A DNA stretch of 64,000 nt. Origin: Hypoxylon rubiginosum (lineage: Eukaryota; Ascomycota; Sordariomycetes; Xylariales; Hypoxylaceae). Made by a program: the position numbers and the translations under genes. The stretch lies in the NCBI GenBank assembly GCA_902806565.1, contig CADCXA010000001.1:306167-370166 (forward strand), read 5' to 3'. The notes beneath the pieces are model-generated. The model was not told where the DNA came from. It saw only the letters and a list, made by a program, of their open reading frames with translations, and made no database searches. Of this stretch, positions 26,901 to 35,383 are shown one piece after another (positions within the stretch are counted from its first letter, which is position 1; every line of letters begins with the position of its first letter).

Positions 26901-27894
26901 GTACCAACTTACAGGCGGAGATGACTTGCAGTGGTTTCTCGGAATCGAAGTGATCAGAGACCGAGATAAGAGACTGATCTGGCTTTCTCAATCCTCATAC
27001 GTGGACAAGTTAAGCAAACTGTTAACAAATGAGAAACCAGGAATTATCCCTTCAACTCCTATGAGAAACAAGGAACTGTTACCTTCGTCAGAATTGGCTT
27101 CCCTACAGTCTATTCAACGATACCAACAAAAGATCGGATCGATACTGTACGCAGCAGTGATCACACGTCCCGATATTGCTTTCGCAGCCTCCCGACTGGC
27201 CAGATTCAATATGAATCCCAGCAACGAGCACCATTCTGAAGCCGACCGACTAATTCGATACCTCCTTGCCACCCAATACCTGTCCTTACAATACGGACAT
27301 GCCGATACATTCGAAGTAGCCAGCGACGCCTCGTTTGCCGACAACACCCTCGATCGAAAGAGTTCACAAGCATACGTAATGAAGCTGTTTGGAGGAGTGA
27401 TTGGATGGCGTGCGAACAAGCAAGACACAGTGACTACTTCTACAACAGAAGCGGAGTTGTTGTCTCTTGCGCAGGCTGCAAAGGAAGCCATGTTCGTATC
27501 GCGTCTAATCACAGAGCTCGGTGTGAGTCTGGATGACTCGAGGATTACAATACACTGTGACAATAAGCAAACGATCAGGCTGGTACACGCAGACATTGCG
27601 TTACTTCAAACCAAGCTGCGGCACGTGGATATTCACAACCACTGGCTACGGCAGGAGGCACTCGCAAATCGGATTAAAGTCACCTATGTCCCTACGAAGG
27701 ATATGATGGCAGATGGTCTCACCAAGGCACTTGCTGCAAAGGAATTCGCCGCATTCACTCGACAATTAAACCTAGTGGATGTACAGGAGAGAATCGAATC
27801 CAGACGGATTCGCGAGCTCACAGAGGAGGACTTCGACAGGATAGAGGACTCCTTGCCTGGCGGAGAAAGCGATACGTACATGATTGACAATTAA
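23929..27894 (+). CDS. pol: Pol polyprotein of copia element: PR-IN-RT-RNase H (1321 aa after UGA)
   Basis: Pol is expected to be made as a Gag-Pol fusion of about 1741 residues by readthrough. Counting from the codon after UGA, the aspartic protease motif ILDSGTT has its Asp at 33. The pre-integrase zinc site is LWHLRFGH and CDAC (His 180 and 185, Cys 220 and 223). The integrase catalytic triad is Asp250 (LAIDFHD), Asp313 (IECDNE) and Glu350 (GGAERSGG). A long acidic, repeat-bearing linker follows. Reverse transcriptase has KARLVVRGDQQ, YDAVNAFVNA, LLKALYGLRESP and catalytic YVDD at 26821-26832. RNase H starts at VASDASFAD, contains TTSTTEAELL, and ends with PTKDMMADGLTKAL. The integrase-before-reverse-transcriptase order defines Ty1/copia. 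No internal stop or frameshift is present. Confidence 0.95.
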   Translation, partial: LVRVIGRTKGTFSTLQAAFGVNTYPLKNSAILDSGTTIHIFNRLSRFLSYRTAHTGDAIFAGDSVVPVQGYGEVDVRLKSPEGARLLRLRDVAYCEGFACNVVSLRLLRRMGYWWDHKGTNNCLRRKDDSVLCTIIDRQDQYVLEDLPENFTNYSFHTRSVKFNSWTERPPSTATSELWHLRFGHPGPEALNHATGHSRGVKIKESGPTKKTDRITTVKCDACGCGKAKKLNYRKRRERPSKPGERLAIDFHDLETDSQGYWCIMLITDRCTGWAWDFYLKDRTSDSIIEVLDWIFGIIRKQHQLNIEAIECDNELVTRKHAVRDHIQQTHHIKLEPSAPDTQDQNGGAERSGGVIKQKARTMRIGSKLPSFLWVEVFKAATYLYNRTPKYNLNWQSPYERFYTYLAFRDGVVTDKRPHQAHLRVYGCKAFALTAEAKRKQNRRQRLNPKAWIGYLVGYSSTNIYNIWVPTLGRVIKTRDVTFDEDTTFNGDISSLKDDLLHTTEENIRDLVNQVATLQNAEREADPGPSAPEEDETEAEMPAEDEGEQDREVDGDNGECDNEEAEGLDHPYTEAVFMPYPTPDATPPPAASLFTATIREGLSAVNHASPDTDIEEGLSAVNHASPDMIKKPRLSAVNHASRNKIEKTRLSAVNHASRNKNMRDAVPVGRAAALSALPKQTKRDSPTSYSGATDHATSWEATFNAGRLTSAMGSMHGKPVSKAQVARMTHHPRRYPTSQANPNSVPRPGSYEPERLQRLLQRKQRIHRRDLPPPPKTHKELRDHALGQGFREAEKSHLDSHKEMNSWVECEQQTANGKQILDCMWVYVYKFDKHGWFIKCKARLVVRGDQQTKDEHLNTYASTLAGRSFRTLIAIAARFDLELIQYDAVNAFVNANLDKEIYMRMPPGYRKRQTILRLLKALYGLRESPLLWQKELTKTLTELGFSAVPHEPCCFSKDGVLIFFYVDDIVLAYQGHRQQAVDAVVSQLREKYQLTGGDDLQWFLGIEVIRDRDKRLIWLSQSSYVDKLSKLLTNEKPGIIPSTPMRNKELLPSSELASLQSIQRYQQKIGSILYAAVITRPDIAFAASRLARFNMNPSNEHHSEADRLIRYLLATQYLSLQYGHADTFEVASDASFADNTLDRKSSQAYVMKLFGGVIGWRANKQDTVTTSTTEAELLSLAQAAKEAMFVSRLITELGVSLDDSRITIHCDNKQTIRLVHADIALLQTKLRHVDIHNHWLRQEALANRIKVTYVPTKDMMADGLTKALAAKEFAAFTRQLNLVDVQERIESRRIRELTEEDFDRIEDSLPGGESDTYMIDN
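25729..25920 (+). repeat. Four in-frame 48-bp repeats in the pol linker
   Basis: Four units of exactly 48 bp (starts 25729, 25777, 25825, 25873) encode 16 residues each. In every unit 27 bases, running from GGTTGAGCGCC to CACGCCTCCC, are identical, encoding LSAVNHAS with the same codons. The other 21 bases differ between units. The core contains an 11-base palindrome, CGTGAATCACG. The array lies in the low-complexity linker between integrase and reverse transcriptase, downstream of an acidic stretch. Confidence 0.9.
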
Positions 27895-27947
27895 GAGACA
27901 TCAGAGAATAAGTCCTAATTGCTCAGGCTTCTCTATTAAGGATAGAC

Positions 27948-27962
27948 AAGCCTGGGGGGGTG
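27948..27962 (+). other. Polypurine tract of intact copia element
   Basis: AAGCCTGGGGGGGTG directly precedes the 3' LTR. The seven-G run is the likely RNase H-resistant primer for plus-strand DNA. Two bases (TG) separate it from the LTR, and the same spacing is kept in the mutated element (60240-60254). Confidence 0.8.
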
Positions 27963-28144
27963 TGTTAGATAATAAGAGGTTATTCTGGAGGACCTATTCA
28001 GGTCCTGCGCACAGGCCAACGGCCGGAGCCGCAATAACCTTATTACGAGGCTATTCTAAGGAATCGCGAGAACACGTACAATTAGGAGACACACACTTAA
28101 TACACACAATTAACCCCCTAATTGAATACACACGTTATCTGACA
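27963..28144 (+). repeat. 3' LTR of intact copia element (182 bp)
   Basis: It is identical to the 5' LTR by eye comparison and is followed by the ATTAT target duplication. The short open reading frames that cross both LTRs carry no recognisable protein and are not annotated. Confidence 0.95.
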
Positions 28145-28439
28145 ATTATAATAATTTAATTAATATAAAAAAAAAAAAATAAGGTTAATTAAAACTTAAA
28201 ACTTTTTTAAAGTTTTATATTTATAAAAAATAAAAAATAATTTATAAAGAAAAATAAATAATAATATATAACATATAAAATAAATTAAAATAAATAAAGT
28301 TTTTTAATAAAATAGTTAGTAAATTAATTTATATATAATTTAATATTATTAATATATAACTAATGTTTTATATTTAAAATATTTAAAGTTTAAATATTAA
28401 TATATTATTTTTTATTACTTTTTAATTATATAAAAGTTA

Positions 28440-29440
28440 AATTATTTAATAATATTAATAAAACCATTTATTTTAAAATAAAATCTATTAAAGATTTTAA
28501 TAAAAATATAATATTTATATTAATATATAAACTTTTTAATAATATTTATTTAAATATAATTATAGTTTTAATAAACTTAAGGAAATTATTATTTAATAAT
28601 ATTACTAGGATTAATTAATTAAAATTTAAGTTTTTTAAAAACTTTAATAAAAATATAATATTTATATAATTTTATAGATTTTTAAGTTATATTTAAATAA
28701 AAGTAATTTTAATAAATATAAGAAAATTTTTATTTAATAATATTAAAAAGAAAAGTTACTTAAACTTAATATTATTTAAAAACTTAAATAAAAATATAAT
28801 ATTTATATTAGTTTATAAACTTTTAATTAATATTTAAATAAATATAATTTTATTAAATTCTAGTTTATTTTCGTTTAATAATACCAGAAAAATTAACTAT
28901 TTAAAAATATAATTTTTTAGAAATTATAATAAAAATATAATATTTTTATTAACTAAAAAACCTTAAAGTAATATTTAATTAAATATAACCTAAATTAAAT
29001 TAAAAATATTTTTATTTAATAATACTAAAAAAATTAATTTTTTAAGGATATAATTTTTTAGAAATTATAATAAAATTATAACATTTATATTAACTAAAAA
29101 ACCTTAGAGTGATATTTAATTAAATATAATTTTAATTAATAAAAAAAGATTTTTATTTATTAATATAAAAAAGATTAATTATTTAAAATTATAATTTTTT
29201 AAAGATTTTATAAAAACTATCGCGTTTATATTATTTTATAAACTTTTTATTAGTATTTAATTTAATATAATTTTATTAAATTTAAAAAGGTTATTATTTA
29301 ATAATATTAAAAAAATTAATTATTTTATTAAGAAATTATTAAAAAATTTTAATAAAAGTATAATATTTATATAAATGTGTGAATTTTTTAGTAATATTTA
29401 AACTAATAAAAGCTTAATAAAAATGAAATTAATATTAATA
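28440..29440. repeat. Tandem array of about 141-bp units (seven copies)
   Basis: The motif TAATAAAAATATAATATTTAT recurs with its anchor T at 28501, 28648, 28789, 28930, 29071, 29211 and 29353, giving spacings of 147, 141, 141, 141, 140 and 142. Each unit also contains an A/T segment resembling TTATTTAATAATA and a TATTTAAxTAAATATAATTTT segment. Differences are largely transitions. 141 bp is 47 codons, so this could be a mutated repeat-protein exon. It could equally be a non-coding satellite. The reading frame is destroyed, so neither can be shown. Confidence 0.75.
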
Positions 29441-32400
29441 ATATTTAAATAAATATATTTATATTTTTTAAAATAAGGTTATTTTATTTTAAAATTATTA
29501 ATTATTTAATATAAAAGTATTTTAATATTAATTTAACGTTATATTCCTTTTAATATAAACTGGTATAATAAGGTGTGGTATAATATAATTTAATAAAATA
29601 TAAAAAGGAAATAAAAAAATAAGTATAAAATTATTTTTTTTATATAAATTTCCACGATAAAACTATTTTTAATTATTTATAGTTTATTAAAAAAGTTAAT
29701 ATAAATTATGTTTTTTTTATTAAAATTTATTTAAAAAATAATATAAAATAAAAAATTATTAATTTAATTAAATATAAATAATATAAAAATAATATAATTA
29801 AATTTTATTATAATTATAAACTTAAATTAAATACACTAGTAAATATAAAGAAAAATTTAATATATAAACTAGTATATATAGTTATAAAATAGTTTATTTT
29901 TAAAAGTATAATTTAATTTAAATATATTTAAATATATTTAAAAGCTATAAATTATTAATATAATTAAAAGAAAGTTTATTATAATAAAAAGCGGAAACTT
30001 CTTTTAATTTTAAAATTAAATTAGTTATAAAATATAAATAAATATTAGAAATTTTACTTTATTAAATTTAAAATTTATATAAATATTAATATTTATTTTT
30101 ATAAAATTATATAATATAATATTAGTAAATTTAATAGTTTATTTATAAATATAATTAATTAATACCTTAAAATAATTATTATATTAAGATTTTAACTTTA
30201 AATAACTTATATAAATTATAAAATTAAAACTTTTTTTATAATTTAAATATAATATTAATTAATTATATAAATTAGGTTTTAAGTAACTATATAATTTATA
30301 AATAAAATAAAAATAAAATACTTATAAAATATATATATTTTAAAGTTATATAAGTTTTATATAAATTAATATAATATAAAAATTAAGTAATAATAGTTTT
30401 TTTTTTAAATTAATATAATTAATTATTAAATTATAAATAAATTAATATTTATATTATTAAATGTTAATATTAATGTTATATTATTAATAATATTTTAAAA
30501 GTTTATATAATTTAAATTTATTTAAAAAATATTAATTTTATATTTAAATTATAATATATATTATTTTTAAAAACTTATTATAATAAAAAATAACTTAGTA
30601 TATTTATTTATAGAATATTTATATTATTAAATAGTAAAAAGGTAAAATTATTAATTATATTAATAAATTTTAAATAAACTTAAGTAATATAAAAATAAAA
30701 AATTATATTATAAATTTAACTTTTAATTTTTTATTATTAAAGTTAATATATTAGTTAAAAAAACCAATACGTGGATATAATTTTAATAATTTCCTAGCCT
30801 TAGAAATATAATAGATTTATAATAAATAATTAGTGTAATATTTATTAAAACTTATTAAAAATAAGGATTATTTATATTTTAATAAATATATTAATTTAAA
30901 AAATTATTTAAAATAATATAAAAAAAATAAAAAAAAACTAATATTAACATTTAATAAATTTTTATATAGTGGGATAATATAATATATAATTTAATTAAAT
31001 AAAATAAAAGAATAAATAAAAACAAAATAAATATAATTATATGGTTATTTATTAAATATTTTAAAAATAAAAAAATAAATTTAAGAAATATTAAAAATTT
31101 ATATATTATTTTTTATAATAATTATAAATTATTTATTTCCTAGGTATATATTTATAATATAAAACCGTTAAAACGGTAAAAATAATTATTTTAATTATTA
31201 ACTACTTTTTATTTAAATAAATATTTACTTAATCTATTAAATATTATTTTATTATTTAAAATATTAGTATTTAAATATATATTTAAATAAATAAATACTA
31301 AGTAAATAAATACTAAATAATAAAAATTATTATTTTTATTTATTAAAAGTTTTAATTTTATTAATTTTTTAAAACTTATATAATTTCTTTTAATTTATTA
31401 TAATAAAAGTTTTTTTTTATATTATATTTAACATTATAATAAGTAAAAATAATCTAGCTTTTATAAACTTTTTTAAAGGTATATTATATATAAAACTATA
31501 ATTAAATTATTTATTTTAAATTATAAAAAAAAAATCTTATTTTAAATATATTTTAAATATTTTATAAATTAAATTATAAAAATATATATAATAATAATTT
31601 AATTATTTTTATAAACTTTTTCTAATAAACTTATATTTAGTGTATAAAATCTAAGGTATTATTTAAGTTATTATTAGTTTATTTTTTATAATAATTTATA
31701 TTAATTTTTTTAAAATTAAGATTTTTTAAGCGTTAGTTATTATAATGTTAATACGTGGGTTTAAAAGCTTTTTATATTTATTAAAATTAAAGTTTTATTA
31801 TAAAAACCTAACTTTTATTATTTAAAAAATTATAGTTTTTAAAATAATAATATTAAATATTTATATTATTAAAAATATTAAAAATAAATATAATAAGTTT
31901 TTTTATTTAATAAACTTTTTTATTTATTATTTTTATATATATAAAAACATTTATAATTATTAAGTTTATTATTTTTTATATAATAATATTTTAATTTTTT
32001 TTATTATTTAAACGGTTTTATAATAATATTATTATTTTATAATATTAATATTTTTATTAATAAAATATTTTATAATAATATTTTATATAATATTTAATAT
32101 TTTTTTTTATTTAGTATTTATTTAAATAAAAAATAAATTAAATATAAATAGTATTTATTTATAATAATTATTTTATTTATATTTATAAATTTATATTTTA
32201 AGGTTTTAAGTTTTTATAACTAGTTATTTTTAAATAAATTTTTAAAGTTATAATAAAAACTTTAACTTATTTTAACTAGTAAATTATATAAATTATAAAA
32301 AAAAGTTAATTAATTTTTTAATATATAATTTTTAAATTTAACTATATATATATATAAAATTTATCGTTTAAATAATAAAGTTATAAATTAAAAAATTATT

Positions 32401-32726
32401 ATATTATTTTAATATTAAAATTTTATATATAAATAAACCTAACTTATATTTTTTTTAATATTAATAAGTTAAATTTTTTATTTAAATTATAAAAATTATA
32501 TATTTTTTATTTAAATTTTAAAAATAATAAATAAATTTATAATTTTATTTAAATAATAAAAGCTTAAAAAATCTTAATATATAATAATTAAAATATTAAA
32601 ATTAAAACAAATAAAAAAATTATTATTTAATATATAATAAGTTATATTATTAAAACTATTAATTTAATTAAAAACTTTAAAAATTTTTAATATAATATTT
32701 TATATATTTTATAATATAAAAATTTT

Positions 32727-32885
32727 AATTTAATTATAATTTAAATATAATTTAATAATAATTTAATTATAATTTAATAATAATTTAATTATAATTTAAT
32801 AATAATTTAATTATAATTTAATAATAATTTAATTATAATTTAATAATAATTTAATAATAATTTAATAATAATTTTATAATAATTT
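32727..32885. repeat. 22-bp AT minisatellite
   Basis: The unit TTAATTATAATTTAATAATA (22 bp with its next two bases) is repeated about five times, then decays into an 11-bp TTTAATAATAA motif. It lies about 480 bp left of the gene island. Confidence 0.7.
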
Positions 32886-33367
32886 AAATATAATTATAAA
32901 TACCTTATAAATATAATAAACTTAATTTTAAATTTAAATATAATTATAATTAATTATTATATATTTTTTATAATTTAAATTAATAAAGTATATTAATTTA
33001 TTAAAAACTTAATATATTTATATAATATAAAAATTATATATATTATAGTTTTAATTTATTTTATAAGTTTAATAAATTTAATAAATTTAACGAATTTAAT
33101 ATTTTTATTATTTTAACAGTTTAATATAAATTTACAGCGAAGTTTAATTAAATATTTAAATAATTATTTATAATAAACGTTATTAAGTATTTTTTTATTA
33201 AATTTATATTAAATATTATTAAATATTTAACGGCTTATAAATTATATATATTAAAACTTATAAATAAATATTATTATATATTTATTTATTTTTATATAAT
33301 ATAAAAAAGTTTAATTTAAGTTAAAAAATATAAAAAACTATTTATTAATACGGCTTTTAAATATACT

Positions 33368-34423
33368 GTGTTAGAACGTAACGTATTTATACTTACTATA
33401 TTTTATGATTTTATAGAATTAGAGGGGGGGAAGTTAAAAAGGGAAGGGATTGAAATGGTTAAAAGCAAAAACCGAATATATAAGTTTGCTGCTGAAATGC
33501 TACAAAGAGTTTCCGTAGATGGGAACTTAAAAATTCTCGACGCCCTTTTAGATTGTCCATACCTCTTTAAGTTTCGCCTGGATTCCGGCCTCCTAGATCG
33601 TCCATACATGTACCTTTTCTGGTTTCGTTTAGATTCCGGCGACATTTTTTATTATAAAAGCTTCTTTGATAACTCGGACTTACCAGTGTTTAAACACTTG
33701 GTTTATCGCAGCTATGAGCTCCCTCACGAAATATTTACGAAAGTTAGTTTTTCTTTGATACGTGATTTATCGTTCGATGATCTGTGCACCTGGCTGGTTA
33801 GTTAGGGGGCCGATATAGATGCCCGGTTCAGTGGATCTTCCTCGACATCTCTTTCCGAAGCATGCCAATGCGCCTACGCATACAGAATAGAGTCGTTGCT
33901 CCGACTAGGAGCAAATCCGAATGGGATTGGCCTTATCAAAGGCACAGTGGACGATGACCATGGCAAATTGTCACGGCCGCTGGATATCCTTTTAAACAAC
34001 CGCAAAAGAAGCCCGTGGCGCCGTAACTGGCAAGTCGTTGCTCCGAAAATGTACGAGTGTGTTAAATTGCTGATCGAGTATGGCGCATCGACGGCACCTG
34101 CGCCATTCGCAGGGGACCCGATTCGTATACTCCTTGATAATATTTGGAGACTTGTTTGTCCTGTTGCACGACGCGCTGCGGGCGTCGGCAAGGATGGCCC
34201 CGCGACTATCTCACAGCTGCTCGACGCCTTGTTGACCGTCAACATCCGGCCTCTCGATGAACTCTGCGATCTTGTTGTAGATACCAATCCGGAGTATTCG
34301 AGAAGGTCGAAAGGCCTGAGGGGGAACGAGCGCTTAGTTAGGCTGCTGGGTCAACGGAAGAACTTACCACTGAAATTTCAATGGAAAAAACGAGACAATT
34401 GGATATTTAGGACTGAGGCATGA
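33368..34423 (+). pseudogene. Ankyrin-repeat-like protein gene broken by one in-frame TAG
   Basis: One frame is open from 33368 to 34423 except for TAG at 33803-33805. Both sides read as one protein. Before the stop there is WLVS. After it come GADIDAR, IESLLRLGANPNG, RPLDILLNN and ECVKLLIEYGAS, the consensus pattern of ankyrin helices and loops. The stop is a single C-to-T change in CpA context away from CAG (Gln), which fits the ankyrin consensus at that place. The 5' part (33368-33450) already has the AT-rich character of the isochore. The first in-frame ATG is at 33455, so the true start may be lost. Around 33546-33642 a segment encoding LLDxPYxxxFxFRLDSG is duplicated. Function is unknown; ankyrin repeats generally bind proteins. 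It could be functional only if the TAG is read through or is a sequencing error. Confidence 0.75.
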
Positions 34424-34786
34424 TAAACCCGAGTCAGATCGTAGAGGCAGTTTAGTTATATAAATTCCGTATATAAAAGAAAACCAATAGAACCATCATT
34501 CTCGTCTTATAGTCTTAAGAACATATTAATTTTGTATAATTTTGCAAGCGAACTGTTACATTATAAGAATATAAGAATTGTATGTAAATTTTGGCCCCCA
34601 AGTGGTACCGCTAGATTAGGGGTAGGGGGTGTAGGGGTGCAGGTAACAGGCAGGCAGACTGGCTCAGCTGCTCAGCTGCTCAGTTGGCTGCATATTTTTA
34701 GTGGGTTACCCCCTCTACATAGTACCTATGCAGCTTATATAACCCCGTCCAACGTTAGTACAATACAACAATACAGAGGCCATTGC

Positions 34787-34923
34787 TGACGAGTCGCATC
34801 TCGCTTCTTTCAGCCCTACCCCCCAGCCCCCCGTATCGTCGCATTTACTAACAGGTAACTTGTAGGTGCCTTAAAAGGCTCCGGTGATGACTCGTCAGGC
34901 TCGCAAACTATTTCCGGAGCCTT
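34787..34923. repeat. Two interlocked perfect inverted repeats
   Basis: TGACGAGTC (34787-34795) pairs with GACTCGTCA (34889-34897). AAGGCTCCGG (34875-34884) pairs with CCGGAGCCTT (34914-34923). The order A, B, A', B' would form a pseudoknot if transcribed, or two alternative hairpins. It may be a structured RNA, an operator pair or chance. No known RNA family was recognised. Confidence 0.55.
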
Positions 34924-35108
34924 CCCTAATCTATGGTCGTATACATGGTGTGACCGATAGATAGCGGCTTAACCCCAGTTTCGGTGACAGGCCCCCTTTT
35001 CTTATGTCCTAGGTACCTAAGGTACTTTGTAAATAGTCGTTGGTCGCCGCCCGTTAATCATATGTGACGAGGGTAGGACTTGGTGTAGTGTCTTTATACA
35101 AAAGGAAG

Positions 35109-35192
35109 ACACTCCTCTCTCTCTTCTCTAGGTAAGTAATCTAGCTATTTCTCTCCTTTTCGACTCTTCTCTCCCCTTCTCTTGCTTATTTT
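35109..35192 (+). promoter_or_regulatory. CT-rich tract upstream of calpain gene
   Basis: A pyrimidine-dominated stretch (CTCCTCTCTCTCTTCTCT and later CTTTTCGACTCTTCTCTCC) ends about 190 bases before the ATG. Such tracts commonly precede transcription start sites in filamentous ascomycetes. No clear TATA box was seen. Confidence 0.4.
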
Positions 35193-35383
35193 CTTGGGGG
35201 CAAGTCGGGGCAAGTTGCTAGCCTTGTCTTTCGAATCTCACGAGCGGTCAGTCGCTGCCTTTTCTATCTTCACTTTGGTAAAGGCGGTAGGAACAATTTT
35301 CCAATCAGTCCTTCCACCGTGCTTATACTGTAGCAATCAGCTAGGTACAGCTACGCTGCGCAACTCTGTTTGACTTGAAAACC

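Larger units (their letters stand above)
22333..28149 (+). mobile_element. Intact Ty1/copia LTR retrotransposon with 5-bp target duplication
   Basis: The element runs from 22338 to 28144 (5807 bp) and is flanked by the direct repeat ATTAT (22333-22337 and 28145-28149). Both 182-bp LTRs start TG and end CA and are identical by eye. The internal region holds a primer-binding site, gag, pol in the order protease, integrase, reverse transcriptase, RNase H (diagnostic of Ty1/copia), and a G-rich polypurine tract. Base composition is normal and no RIP is visible, whereas both flanks are heavily mutated. It therefore inserted after its surroundings had been mutated. Identical LTRs, an open pol and a gag ended by a readthrough-type stop suggest it was recently active and may still be. 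Confidence 0.97.
28150..33360. other. AT-rich RIP-type isochore, middle block
   Basis: The same extreme composition as the left block resumes immediately after the target duplication of the intact retrotransposon. There are no open reading frames. Two tandem arrays are listed separately. The border with the gene island at about 33360 is sharp, within a few tens of bases. Confidence 0.85.
34424..35383. other. Intergenic region, calpain promoter and 5' leader
   Basis: No gene is supported here. From 34590 to 34710 there is a G-rich stretch and overlapping CAGCTGCTCAG repeats. From 34787 to 34923 lie two crossing perfect inverted repeats, listed separately. A TCCTAGGTACCTAAGGTAC palindrome-like motif is near 35010. 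A CT-rich tract at about 35109-35192 is typical just upstream of transcription starts in filamentous fungi and probably marks the calpain promoter or leader. Confidence 0.6.

Noticed and set aside
28440..29440. Centromeric satellite
   Set aside because: Filamentous fungal centromeres are usually mutated transposons rather than satellites, and nothing in this sequence alone can mark CENP-A chromatin, so only the tandem array is reported.
34875..34923. Hammerhead ribozyme (TGATGA and CAAAC between pairing arms)
   Set aside because: The conserved CUGANGA/GAAA/UH core cannot be placed: the C before UGA is G, the second box is CAAAC, and there is no third stem with a cleavage triplet.
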